From contig NC_015672.1 in assembly GCF_000218625.1 (NCBI RefSeq), forward strand, positions 868,001 through 932,000: a stretch of 64,000 nt of DNA, read 5' to 3'. A program made the translations under genes and the position numbers. Shown one piece after another: positions 34,769-43,766 of the stretch. Source of the DNA: Flexistipes sinusarabici DSM 4947 (GTDB taxonomy: Bacteria > Chrysiogenota > Deferribacteres > Deferribacterales > Flexistipitaceae). Below the pieces are notes generated by a model. It had not been told where the DNA came from. It saw only the letters and a list, made by a program, of their open reading frames with translations, and ran no database searches. Numbering within the stretch: the stretch's first letter is position 1; the number at the start of each line of letters is the position of its first letter.

Positions 34769-36009
34769 TGGTTTACCTCCAAAGCGAATTGCTCATATAC
34801 TGAAAGGTCTCTTTGAGTCACTTCGGGGGCTGAATGTTCATCCAGGCGTGGTAAAGGTTGGCTGACCTTGTTTTTGCCTGAACTGAAAATGCCCCTGAAG
34901 TGCTCTTTTTCCCTTTTTACCTGATATTTTACAGTTGCTTTTTTATGCTCTGCAATTTTTTCATTCCCGCTGTATATACAGATTAACCCTTTTTTGTCAT
35001 CCTGTACGTGAACTATGCTGCCCACATATTGAAAAGGTACTGAGTACATACTTGCACAATAAGATACTAAACAGTCGTTAGTCACATTTCTTGGATAATA
35101 ATCCACCAGCTCAAATGGTATTTGGTTGAAAGGTCTCAGTTTTTCTTTTTCTGTGTACCACCGCTCTATAGGTCTTTCTTTGGTTGTATTATGTATGCGA
35201 GCGTTAGCATGTGTATTTACCCAATCCAAAGCTTTAGCATTTAAATCGTCAAGATCATTGAATGTCCGAACTCTTTGCCAAAAGTTTTTCTTTACATAAC
35301 CGATCCCATTTTCTACCTTGCCTTTTGTTCTGGGGCGATAAAACCTACAGCGTTTTAGTGTAAATCCGTGGTGTTCGGCGAAACGGGCAAAACGCTTATT
35401 CCAAATAACTCCGCCTTTCTCATCCACATCGCTGACTACTGTCTTCATGTTATCATACAGACAAGTTTCCACCACTCCCTCGAAAAAATTAAACGCCCTT
35501 GTATGACAGCCTATCAACGTATCAAGTTTTTCATCTTCCATAAATTCCACATAAATCATACGGCTGTAGGAAAGAAGCATTACAAATATATGCAACTTCT
35601 TACTGGTGCCATTCCAGTTTACTGTCACTTCTCCCCAGTCCACCTGAGCCTGCCTGCCAGCGGGTGTTTCAAAGCGAACTGTAGCTTTCTCACGAAGTTG
35701 GGGGCGGAGTGGCTGCATAAAATCCCTAAGAATCGTCATCTTACCTGTGTAGCCCATATCTCTTATTTCATCGTAAAGCACTACACTGTTAAAACAGCCT
35801 TCTTCCTCCATTCGGTGGATTATGTAATCTTTGAACGGATCAAGCTTGCCCGCTTTGATTACTTGTCGGCTATAACCTTCCGGAACTCCTTCTCTTAGCC
35901 ATTTGCGGACTGTCTTACGGTCTCTGTTTAAATGTTCAGAGATAGCCGTAATTGTCATTCCTTTCTCTTTCATTTCTTTGATCATAAAATACTCTCCGTT
36001 TTTTACCAT
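34765..36009 (-). CDS. istA: IS21 transposase IstA
   Basis: 414 residues: HTH (MTITAISEHLNRDRKTVRKWL), then the DDE integrase core with AQVDWGEVTV (first Asp), CLYDNMKTVV (second Asp) and GKVENGIGYVKKNFW (Glu), and a C-terminal Mu-transposase-like region. Unbroken, unlike the istA at 10856. It moves the element with IstB; the target here was another transposase gene. Confidence 0.92.
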   Translation of the reverse strand: MVKNGEYFMIKEMKEKGMTITAISEHLNRDRKTVRKWLREGVPEGYSRQVIKAGKLDPFKDYIIHRMEEEGCFNSVVLYDEIRDMGYTGKMTILRDFMQPLRPQLREKATVRFETPAGRQAQVDWGEVTVNWNGTSKKLHIFVMLLSYSRMIYVEFMEDEKLDTLIGCHTRAFNFFEGVVETCLYDNMKTVVSDVDEKGGVIWNKRFARFAEHHGFTLKRCRFYRPRTKGKVENGIGYVKKNFWQRVRTFNDLDDLNAKALDWVNTHANARIHNTTKERPIERWYTEKEKLRPFNQIPFELVDYYPRNVTNDCLVSYCASMYSVPFQYVGSIVHVQDDKKGLICIYSGNEKIAEHKKATVKYQVKREKEHFRGIFSSGKNKVSQPLPRLDEHSAPEVTQRDLSVYEQFALEVNQ

Positions 36010-37191
36010 TTTCTCTCCCTTATATTTTTGAGGAAGAGATTTTCAGTTTAGTGGGGAATTTTCAACCGTTTATTTTGGGGAGTTTAGCACCGTTTATGAC
36101 AATGGACTAAGAACACATCTGGCAGCAGAGCTTATTCACCGTTACTTTTGTTTAAAATACTTTTAGTACAGTCGTGGGAAAAGCTGAGTGACCCTCAGGC
36201 TGAATTTGCCTTAAAGGATCGGTTGTCAGTAATAAGATTTGTAGGAGTAAGTGTATCCGGAGAAGTTCCGGATCACAGTACCATCAGCAGGTTTCGGAGC
36301 AGATTACTTGAATTGGAGATATTTGACGAGTTATTTTCAGAGATAAACAGGCAGTTATCGGAATTAAATTTAATAGTGAAAAGCAGGAAGGAAGCGATAA
36401 TAGATGCGACATTGGTAGAGTCCTCGTGCCGTCCCCGTAAAGTAGTAAATGATATTGCAGAAGATCGGCATGAAGGAGATGATGACAATGATAGTTCCTG
36501 TGGTGGTTCCGGAGGGAATAATGAAAGCAACATAAGTTATTCGAAGGACACTGATGCGAGTTGGTTAAAGAAGGGTAATAGAGCGTATTATGGCTACAAA
36601 CAATTTTTCTGTGTAAATTCGGACGGTTATATATTGGGAGAAATGGTAAAGAGTGCCAGAGAGAGTGAGGTGCGGAATTTGGCACCTTTATTACAAAAGC
36701 TTAATTTGCCTAAGGGAACGGCAATATATGCAGATAAAGGCTACAGCAGTGAATCTAACCGCAAAGACATATCAGGAACCTATGCAGATATGATAATGTA
36801 TAAGGCAGCGCGGAATAAGCCACTTACAGGATTTCAGAAATTTCATAACAAGGCAGTAAGCAAGGTTCGTTATGTCGTTGAGCAGGCAATTGGATTGATT
36901 AAACTTCATTTTGGTTATAGTCGTAGCCGGTTTATAGGTATTGATAAGGTTAGGCTGGAATTGTCTATACATTGTATGGCATATAATCTGAGAAAGGGTG
37001 CTTTAAGAATGATTTGACAAGATTTAACCATACAGGTGTGTCCAAAATTACCTATTTTGGACAATTTGAGGCAATTTAAACAAACAAATACCTTTGTTTT
37101 TGCTGATAATGTTGTTTAAAAAAGTGGTAGTTAACAAATTTAGCTGCAAAATTAATGAAATTTAAAAATATTAGGATGATTCAAAAGTCTC

Positions 37192-37331
37192 AATTTAGCA
37201 TTAGAGGTGTAAACTTAGCGCTTAAAACTTAACACCCCAGTTAAATTCGGCTTCGCCTGGCTGCAGGGCAGCATTTAACAGGGTAAACTTAACACTAATA
37301 AGTTTATTACTTTCTTGACTGCAACCTGGTA
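37192..37331. repeat. word-like repeats with an R4 insertion
   Basis: CTTAGCGCTTAAAACTTAACACC, then R4 (37237-37283: CCAGTTAAATTCGGC, GGCTGCAGGGCAGC, ATTTAACAGGG), then TAAACTTAACACTAATAAG. The R4 copy appears to split an ACTTAACAC-type tract. Confidence 0.65.
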
Positions 37332-37577
37332 TTATTCCGCATCCTTTTTTAAGTCATCGAGTGTGGGGAGCTTGTCCTCAGGGATAATATCGATTTCCTG
37401 ACTTAAGGCGTTCAGTATCTTTATTAAAGCTGCTACGGATACCTCTGTAATGTATCCTCTTTCCAGTTTACTGAGTGTAACTCTGCTTATTTCTGCTTCA
37501 TCGGCCAACTGCTGCTGGGTAATTTTTTTTGATTTACGCGATTGCCTAATTTTTTCACCGATTTCCCAAAATTTCAT
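37332..37577 (-). CDS. hipB: HipB-like XRE antitoxin
   Basis: 81 residues, XRE helix-turn-helix (QQQLADEAEISRVTLSKLERG, about 22-42), with a short C-terminal tail rich in Asp/Glu/Lys (PEDKLPTLDDLKKDAE). Such proteins bind the operon promoter and neutralise HipA. Here it follows hipA with a 23-bp overlap, the reverse of the classical hipB-hipA order, so its synthesis depends on hipA translation. Confidence 0.82.
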   Translation of the reverse strand: MKFWEIGEKIRQSRKSKKITQQQLADEAEISRVTLSKLERGYITEVSVAALIKILNALSQEIDIIPEDKLPTLDDLKKDAE

Positions 37578-38775
37578 TTTTAATATCCTTTTTTGTTTTC
37601 ATGTCTTCCGATGACTCCCAGGATGTGATGATATCTTTCCCGGTTTTTTCAAAATGTGGATTTTCTTTGACATATTTTTTTATATCATTTTTTACATCAA
37701 TCATTGCCTGCATGCACTCATCATAGATTGCTTCACCCTCTTTTTCAGGAATAAGACAGTAATTTTTGCCAAAGGTTAAGAGCTCTTTTTTGCCCCACCA
37801 GATTTTTCTGCCGAACATTGTCAGAGCTGGTTTGTCGTTAAAGATATATGGAGTTGTAGTTACAATATCATACGCAGGGCTCAAAAATCTTTTTTTGCGA
37901 TCGGATGTATAAAGAATACCGAAATTCTTTAAATGAGCATCTCCGTTTCGCAGGATGTAGGAAATCACAATAATCTTATAAAGCTGCAGTAAAGATTTTC
38001 TTTTTGAAAACTCATCTGTAAAAATTGAAACGGTTTTAGCCACTTGTTCATAGCTGCCGGAATATTTATGTATTTTATTTTTCCCCTGCAACACACAAAC
38101 TTCTTCAAAACCAAGGTATTTGTTTTTAGAAATGTCAAATCGTTTTATAAAAAAGAGTTTTTTGTTTCCGGAAAGAATCGTTTCGGGAATCTTAACTCCG
38201 GCTTTTCTCGCCACTTGCATACAGAAAAACTCATTTTCAGCCAAGTTAGCAAAATCATCTCCCCAGCTTTTTACGATATAATCCTGAGTTGAAAGTGCGG
38301 ATTTTTCCTTTAATGTAGCCAAAACCTTAGGCTGTATTCCGGACAATGACGTTTGATGGATAAACATCGACAGTAACTTATCAAAAAGGTCAGCATCTTC
38401 TGAAGTGATTAAATCATCTAACGACGGAATTTCTGCACTTATATTTTGTTGGTATGTGCTATCGCTATTATATGTTAAATATCCCTGTATGTTGTTTGAC
38501 AGATAGGAGAGGAGGATATAGTCGTTTATTGTTCCATATTCTTTCATCAGAATATTTTTAAAAATTTCAAACAGGTATCCTTCCGGAAGGTTCATTTCAA
38601 AAATCGGATGCAAATTTCCCCTGTTTGTCCAGGTTTCTTCCCTGTAGGGCATTGTAAGAGAAACGGGCTTTATATTTTCAGGTTTTGGAAAAATATAATT
38701 GAAATGATAATTAAGGTTATTTTTCGTAATGTAACCTGCAGGAGAGTTGTCTGTATATACTTCGATATGTTTCAA
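37555..38775 (-). CDS. hipA: HipA-family Ser/Thr kinase toxin
   Basis: 406 residues from a TTG start. The N-terminal HipA_N region (VYTDNSPAGYITKNN ... LPEGYLFEIFKNIL) is followed by the kinase part: SLSGIQPKVLA (nucleotide-loop region), YIVKSWGDDFANLAENEFFCM, FFIKRFD, catalytic loop RNGDAHLKNFGIL (Asp near 289) and the metal-binding Asp in LSPAYDIVTT. HipA phosphorylates a glutamyl-tRNA synthetase in the best-studied case and induces dormancy; the target here is unknown. All key residues seem present, so it is probably functional. Confidence 0.85.
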   Translation of the reverse strand: MKHIEVYTDNSPAGYITKNNLNYHFNYIFPKPENIKPVSLTMPYREETWTNRGNLHPIFEMNLPEGYLFEIFKNILMKEYGTINDYILLSYLSNNIQGYLTYNSDSTYQQNISAEIPSLDDLITSEDADLFDKLLSMFIHQTSLSGIQPKVLATLKEKSALSTQDYIVKSWGDDFANLAENEFFCMQVARKAGVKIPETILSGNKKLFFIKRFDISKNKYLGFEEVCVLQGKNKIHKYSGSYEQVAKTVSIFTDEFSKRKSLLQLYKIIVISYILRNGDAHLKNFGILYTSDRKKRFLSPAYDIVTTTPYIFNDKPALTMFGRKIWWGKKELLTFGKNYCLIPEKEGEAIYDECMQAMIDVKNDIKKYVKENPHFEKTGKDIITSWESSEDMKTKKDIKNEILGNR

Positions 38776-38968
38776 AATAGCACCAATATGTTAATTTTGA
38801 TTTACAATATAGTGTTAATAGAGATAAATGTAAAGTGAAATTAACATAAAAATAATGAAACAGTCGGGAGTAAAGCATTAAACTTTAATAACCTTTGCTC
38901 TTTAATACCCTTTGCTCTTTAATACCCCTACAACTCCTACAACCTTTAACTACCGTACGATGGACTTA

Positions 38969-39427
38969 TTAATTTATCTTCATCTTTTTGACTTCGGGGT
39001 CTATTGAATCCGTTATTTTATGGATTGATTTAATAAGATCTATTATAGCTTGCTCGTCAAATTTATTTTTTTCAAAGAAACAGTCTTCTTCCAGCACCTG
39101 AAACGATCTGTCCACAAAATCAATGCCTTTTTCCGTAAGTTCAATATTGATAATTCGTCTGTCTTGTCCGCTTTTTACTCTCTGCACGTATCCTTTCATC
39201 TCAAGTCTGTCTATTATGCCGGTAATGGCGCTGTTATTCAGATTGACGTGTCTGGTCAACTCCGTAAGGTTGATGCTTCTTTCCTTTTTTATTTCGTACA
39301 GGCATATAAGCTGTGGGAGGGTAATGTTATATTTCTGGTTGAGATATTTAGTATATTTATCCAGTAAACGGTTGATTTTTCTTATATTGAGAATAAGATC
39401 CATGCAAAGATGTTCGTTATCATACAT
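38969..39427 (-). CDS. MarR-family transcriptional regulator
   Basis: 152 residues from ATG 39427 (AGAGGTACACT upstream; longer starts add a non-conserved hydrophobic stretch). Winged-helix core LPQLICLYEIKKERSINLTELTRHVNLNNSAITGIIDRLEMKGYVQRVKSGQDRRIINIELTEKG seen in pieces: recognition helix near 60-75 and wing DRRI near 90. It lies 260 bp downstream of maeB behind a terminator, so it is its own unit. The ligand is unknown. Some ectoine operons are controlled by MarR-type EctR, but nothing here links this gene to ectABC, 33 kb away. Confidence 0.78.
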   Translation of the reverse strand: MYDNEHLCMDLILNIRKINRLLDKYTKYLNQKYNITLPQLICLYEIKKERSINLTELTRHVNLNNSAITGIIDRLEMKGYVQRVKSGQDRRIINIELTEKGIDFVDRSFQVLEEDCFFEKNKFDEQAIIDLIKSIHKITDSIDPEVKKMKIN

Positions 39428-39644
39428 AGTGTACCTCTGTTTGTAAATATAACTAAAATATAAAATTAATTTGATACTAAAACTTTTCAAGCGTAAAATA
39501 ACAAAAAAATTCATATAAATCAAGAGTCAAATGTTTTTGGTAAAAAATAAAAAGTATAAATTGAGGGTTTAAATAATTCAGTACGTGCGGTAAAAGGTAG
39601 TTCAATGCTATTAGAAACATAAAGTTATTTGTTGTTATTCATTG

Positions 39645-39681
39645 AAAAAAGCCTGCCGTACAGTTCAATATACGGCAGGCT
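39645..39681 (-). terminator. terminator of the malic enzyme gene
   Basis: On the minus strand, stem GCCTGCCGTA / TACGGCAGGC (39651-39660 and 39671-39680) with a 10-nt loop, followed by six T. Confidence 0.92.
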
Positions 39682-39687
39682 GAAGAT

Positions 39688-41988
39688 TTATTTGCAGATT
39701 TCGTCTTTGTGCTGCTCTTTATAATGAGCGTCCACTACGGCAATTGCAGCCATATTAACTATCTCATTTACATCACTTCCCCTCTGCAGTACGTGTACGG
39801 ATTTGCAGAATCCCTGCAAAATTGGGCCGATAGCTGTACCACCACCTAATCTGTAAAGCAGTTTGTATGCTATGTTTCCCGCCTCAAGATTTGGGAAAAC
39901 GAGTGTATTAGCGTCACCCTGAATAGCAGAGAATGGGAACGCATCTTGTGCTATAGGAGGATAGGTAGCTGTGTCTGCCTGCATATCGCCGTCTATGATC
40001 AGCTCCGGATGTTTTTCTTTTACCATTTTCATAGCGTCGGAAACCTTTTTTGTCCTGGGAATACGGACACTGCCAAAGTTGGTGAAGGAAAGCATTGCAA
40101 TTTTGGCGTCAGTATCAAATTTTTTCCATGTTTCTGTGGACTGGAGAGCAATTTCTGCCAGCTGTTCTGCATCAGGATCGATATTTACTGTTGTATCGGC
40201 ACATAATACGATATTTTCTTTAAAAACCATAAAATAAGAGCCGGAAGGAACTTTGTAGTCTTTTTGAAGAGGTACAGTTTCCAGGAACGGCTTGACGGAC
40301 TCCGGATAGCTTCTTGAAAAACCTGTCAGCATACAGTCAGCTTCACCGTTTAGTACCATCATGGAGCCGTAGTAGTTTGTTATTCTTATCAATCTTCTCT
40401 TGGCCTCAACTTTGGTCATACCCTTTCGCTGCCTCTGATTAAATAGCTGTTCGGCATACTCCTCAAGTTTGTCAGATTTTGCCGGATCAATTATCTCGCA
40501 GCCTTCCAGATTGATATTGTTAATATCGGCCAGCTCTTTTATTTCAGCTTCATCGCCAAGAATTACCGGTGTTGCGAATCCTTCCTCAACAATTTTCTGT
40601 GAAGCTCTTAGTATTTTTTCATAATTGCCTTCAGCCATAACGATCTTTTTAGGATTAAATCTGGCTTTATTTATAATCTGCCGTGTAAATTCTTTTGCTA
40701 TAGAAAGTCTTGATTCAAGGACATCTTTATATTTGTCCCAGTCTTTTATTTCCACTCGTGCCACACCTGTTTCCATTGCAGTTTGTGCCACAGCCGGTGC
40801 AACTGTTGTCAAAACCCTTGGATCAAACGGCTTGGGAATAATATACTCTTTGCCAAATTCAATTTTTTCCAGCCCGTAAGCTTTGCACACAGATTCGGGA
40901 ACGTCCTGTCTTGCAAGCTCAGCGAGTGCTTTGGCCGCAGCCAGTTTCATTTCCTCATTAATGGCTGTTGCCCTGACGTCAAGTGCACCTCTGAAGATAA
41001 AAGGAAAACCGAGAACATTGTTTACCTGATTCGGATAATCCGATCTTCCTGTTGCCATTATGGCGTCACCTCTTACTTCTTCAACTTCTTCTGGGGTAAT
41101 TTCCGGGTCAGGGTTGGCCATTGCCATAATAATGGGGTTTCTGTTCATCATTTTTACCATTTCTTTTGTGACTGCACCTTTTACGGATAATCCCAAAAAT
41201 ACGTCAGCTCCGTCCATCGCTTCCAGAAGTGTTCTTTTGTCCGTATCCACGGCAAATTTTTCTTTATATTTATTTATACCCTCTGTACGACCCTGATAGA
41301 TAACACCTTTGGAATCACACATTATGACGTTTTCTTTCTTAACTCCCGTAGAGATTATCAGCTTTGCAATGGCTATGGCTGAAGCTCCTGCCCCGTTGAT
41401 AACCACTTTTAAATCCGAAATTTCCTTCTTCACAATTTCTGAGGCATTGAGAAGTGCTGCCAATGCGATAATGGCTGTGCCATGCTGATCATCGTGAAAA
41501 ACAGGTATATTTAAGCGCTCTCTTAAAGTTTCTTCAATATAAAAGCAGTCTGGAGCTTTGATGTCTTCCAAATTTATACCGCCAAAGGTGGGTTCGATAA
41601 GTTCGGCAGCTTTTATTACCTCATCAGGGTTCTGAGAGTTTACCTCTATATCAAAAACATCAACATCTGCAAACCGCTTAAAGAGCACGCCTTTTCCTTC
41701 CATGACAGGTTTTCCAGCAGCCGCCCCTATATTTCCCAGACCAAGAACAGCAGTCCCGTTGGACAGTACGGCCACAAGATTGCCCTTTGCTGTGTAATCA
41801 TAAACTTTTTCAGGATCATTTTCTATTTCCAGACATGGGTATGATACACCGGGTGAATATGCAAGTGACAGCTCCCTCTGAGTGAAGCAGGGTTTAGTTG
41901 CAACCACCTCTATTTTGCCGTGTCTGTGTCCCATATGGTATTCAAGCGCCTCTTCTTTGGTTACCTTACCTTTTTTCTCCATTTCCAT
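39688..41988 (-). CDS. maeB: malic enzyme fused to phosphotransacetylase-like domain
   Basis: 766 residues, the MaeB architecture. N-terminal malic enzyme (about 1-430) with [34 protein letters not shown]-type region, catalytic-site [15 protein letters not shown] and the nucleotide-binding [14 protein letters not shown]. The C-terminal part (about 435-766) resembles phosphate acetyltransferase ([44 protein letters not shown]) and is regulatory in known enzymes. It oxidatively decarboxylates malate to pyruvate, usually with NADP. Monocistronic, with a good Shine-Dalgarno (AGGAGG) and terminator. Confidence 0.92.
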   Translation of the reverse strand: MEMEKKGKVTKEEALEYHMGHRHGKIEVVATKPCFTQRELSLAYSPGVSYPCLEIENDPEKVYDYTAKGNLVAVLSNGTAVLGLGNIGAAAGKPVMEGKGVLFKRFADVDVFDIEVNSQNPDEVIKAAELIEPTFGGINLEDIKAPDCFYIEETLRERLNIPVFHDDQHGTAIIALAALLNASEIVKKEISDLKVVINGAGASAIAIAKLIISTGVKKENVIMCDSKGVIYQGRTEGINKYKEKFAVDTDKRTLLEAMDGADVFLGLSVKGAVTKEMVKMMNRNPIIMAMANPDPEITPEEVEEVRGDAIMATGRSDYPNQVNNVLGFPFIFRGALDVRATAINEEMKLAAAKALAELARQDVPESVCKAYGLEKIEFGKEYIIPKPFDPRVLTTVAPAVAQTAMETGVARVEIKDWDKYKDVLESRLSIAKEFTRQIINKARFNPKKIVMAEGNYEKILRASQKIVEEGFATPVILGDEAEIKELADINNINLEGCEIIDPAKSDKLEEYAEQLFNQRQRKGMTKVEAKRRLIRITNYYGSMMVLNGEADCMLTGFSRSYPESVKPFLETVPLQKDYKVPSGSYFMVFKENIVLCADTTVNIDPDAEQLAEIALQSTETWKKFDTDAKIAMLSFTNFGSVRIPRTKKVSDAMKMVKEKHPELIIDGDMQADTATYPPIAQDAFPFSAIQGDANTLVFPNLEAGNIAYKLLYRLGGGTAIGPILQGFCKSVHVLQRGSDVNEIVNMAAIAVVDAHYKEQHKDEICK

Positions 41989-42734
41989 AAATTCCTCCTG
42001 CTGTTTTTATTTCAAGCTTTTATAGTAAACCTAACATCTGCCCATTATAGACGGATTGTGAGTATAGAGTAAACTATAAATCAACATTAATGCAAAGTAA
42101 ACAAAAAAATGTAATATTTTGCAAAAAATTTTATAAAACAATATTGCTGTTTTTGGATATAGATAAAATCAATAATTATATATTTTAACATATTATTATC
42201 AAATAGACTGACGTTAAATATAAAATCTTATGGTAAGTATAATTTTTAATATTATTAATATATTCTATGATATAACTATTTGAAATAAAATGAAAAATAT
42301 TTAAATACCTGTTATAATGCATATAAGAATTTGATAAAACAATATAAGGTCAATGCAGTGTATTGTAAATTTATCTCAATGATGGTACATTCGGGCATAT
42401 TCTGATTGATTGTTCTTTTAATGGGCGGCTTGAATTTAGTTATAATGGAAAGAAATATGTGTTAATATGGCCGACTTATTTAATCTATGGTTAATATATT
42501 AAGTTGGAGAAGTGGTATATTGGTTGTGGGCATTCAACACTGAACATCTCATATTACGCATAACCCATTACGCATAACCCATTACTCATCACGGTATTTG
42601 TTAGAATTATCAAAAAGACTTATATTATTGATTCAGAAGATGTTTGATGGTATTATTTGATTATAGGTTTTGGCTGTTTTTTGTGGACAGTCCGGTTAGC
42701 CGGTGTGGAGAAATAATATTCGATGTTTAAAAAA
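41989..42734. other. long AT-rich intergenic region
   Basis: Holds the maeB promoter region on its left side. No gene, tRNA or clear hairpin found. A word-like tract CATATTACGCATAACCCATT and near-copies lies at 42549-42592. Confidence 0.5.
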
Positions 42735-42800
42735 GAGACCTCTCGACTACGCTCGAGGTGACATAAAACTGTCTATCATCCGCCTTGGGCGGGGTACTTA
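42735..42800. repeat. R1 plus CATCCGCC/GGCGG module upstream of xer
   Basis: R1 (42735-42762, GAGACCTCTCGACTACGC then TCGAGGTGAC) followed by CATCCGCCTTGGGCGG. From 42753 the sequence is duplicated at 9396. Confidence 0.75.
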
Positions 42801-42869
42801 TTTAAAGCACTCAATACAGGTTAAAGGAGTTTACTAATTTGTCCTGCAAAAGAAATTGAAAAAACTATT

Positions 42870-43766
42870 ATGAATAATCTTTCACGTGTTTTGTTAAATT
42901 ATAAAAATTATTTGAGAACTGAGCTTGGTTTTTCAGAGAACACAATTAAGGCTTATATACATGATGTTCGGTCTTTTTTTGAATGGTCAGAAAAATATTA
43001 TGATAAAATAGATATGGTTGATGTTGTTTCCTATATGTCTTATCTGAGGGAAAACACATTTGCTGTTGATACAATTTTAAGAAAGCTGTCAGGTCTGTCT
43101 TCTTTTTACGATTTCCTGCTGCAGGAAAAGCTTGTTGGCAATAATCCTTTGAATGCAGTTCAAAAACCGGGGAGATGGGATAAAATTCCAAAGTTTCTTA
43201 ATTTTGAAGACATCGACAAACTTCTGGACGCCCCGGATATCAATACTTCTTTCGGCTTACGTGATAAGGTTTTAATTGAGACTCTATATTCCACAGGGGT
43301 CAGAGTGAGCGAACTGATCAACATAATGATCAGCGACATGGATTTAAAAAGAGGTATCATAAAGGTTACCGGCAAGGGGAGTAAACAGCGTTTTGTGCCC
43401 CTGTACAGTTCTTTGATTGATCTGATAAACCATTATCTTGAAGTACGGAGGTTTTCTTTTGTAAAAAATCGTGATAATGGTTACCTGTTTTTAAATAAGA
43501 ACGGAGGCAAACTCTCTCGAGTGTCGTGTTGGAGCATTATAAAAAAATACTGCGCAGCAGCCGGTATAAAAGGAGATTTCAGTCCCCATACACTGAGACA
43601 CTCCTTTGCAACCCACCTATTGACCAACGGGGCTGATTTGAGAACTATCCAACTATTTCTGGGGCATGCTGATATTTCCACCACGGAAATTTATACTCAT
43701 GTTACAGATGATAAGAAAAGGAATATTTTGCTTGAAAATCACCCGCGTTTCAGAGACAGGAAATAA
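42870..43766 (+). CDS. XerC/XerD-type tyrosine recombinase, intact copy
   Basis: 298 residues, normal Xer length. N-terminal SAM-like domain (VLLNYKNYLRTELGFSENTIKAYIHDVRSFFEW); catalytic Arg in STGVRVSEL (near 148), Lys in GKGSKQRFVPL, HTLRHSFATHLL (His/Arg near 244-247), the distal His in LGHADISTTEIY with nucleophile Tyr (near 279). It could serve chromosome-dimer resolution at dif, or be a XerD-like integrase; which Xer it is cannot be settled here. The stop overlaps the start of the cca-fusion gene (TAATG), so it heads the housekeeping operon. A deleted copy is at 9513. Confidence 0.9.
   Translation: MNNLSRVLLNYKNYLRTELGFSENTIKAYIHDVRSFFEWSEKYYDKIDMVDVVSYMSYLRENTFAVDTILRKLSGLSSFYDFLLQEKLVGNNPLNAVQKPGRWDKIPKFLNFEDIDKLLDAPDINTSFGLRDKVLIETLYSTGVRVSELINIMISDMDLKRGIIKVTGKGSKQRFVPLYSSLIDLINHYLEVRRFSFVKNRDNGYLFLNKNGGKLSRVSCWSIIKKYCAAAGIKGDFSPHTLRHSFATHLLTNGADLRTIQLFLGHADISTTEIYTHVTDDKKRNILLENHPRFRDRK

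Larger units (their letters stand above)
33874..36101 (-). mobile_element. intact IS21-family element
   Basis: 2228 bp. Ends TGTCAACACCG... (33874) and ...CGGTG-type inverse finishing TGACA (36101), with repeated GAATTCCCC/GGGGAATTTTC boxes near both tips. The 4-bp direct repeat ATGG flanks it (33870-33873 and 36102-36105). Its genes are unrelated in detail to the IS21 at 10699. Confidence 0.88.
33736..37017 (+). pseudogene. IS5-family transposase split by IS21
   Basis: The N-terminal 46 codons (MEKYIEPTVLDSMLDFK...KKYRW) run up to the TGG at 33871-33873. After removing 33874-36101 and one ATGG duplicate the frame continues TKNTSGSRAYSPLLLFKILL and on through VPDHSTISRFRSRL, IIDATLVES (first Asp), IYADKGYSSE (second Asp) and RYVVEQAIGLIKLHFG (Glu) to 37017. 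Restored length is about 350 residues with a full DDE set. An acidic Ser/Gly-rich spacer (DDDNDSSCGGSGG) lies after the first Asp. It is inactive as it stands. Confidence 0.88.
33624..37191 (+). mobile_element. IS5-type element interrupted by an IS21
   Basis: Outer element carrying a split transposase gene. Candidate inverted ends GAAACCTTTG (33624) and CAAAAGTCTC (37182-37191), 8 of 10 matching; tentative. The inner IS21 occupies 33874-36101, so the original element would be about 1.34 kb, a normal IS5 size. Confidence 0.6.

Noticed and set aside
38969-39427. MarR gene as EctR, regulator of ectABC
   Set aside because: EctR proteins are MarR-type, but this gene is 33 kb away and no shared operator was seen upstream of ectA.
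41989-42734. Replication origin or tRNA in the long AT-rich gap
   Set aside because: No DnaA-box cluster, no cloverleaf and no dnaA/dnaN/gid genes nearby; the region looks like promoter plus spacer.
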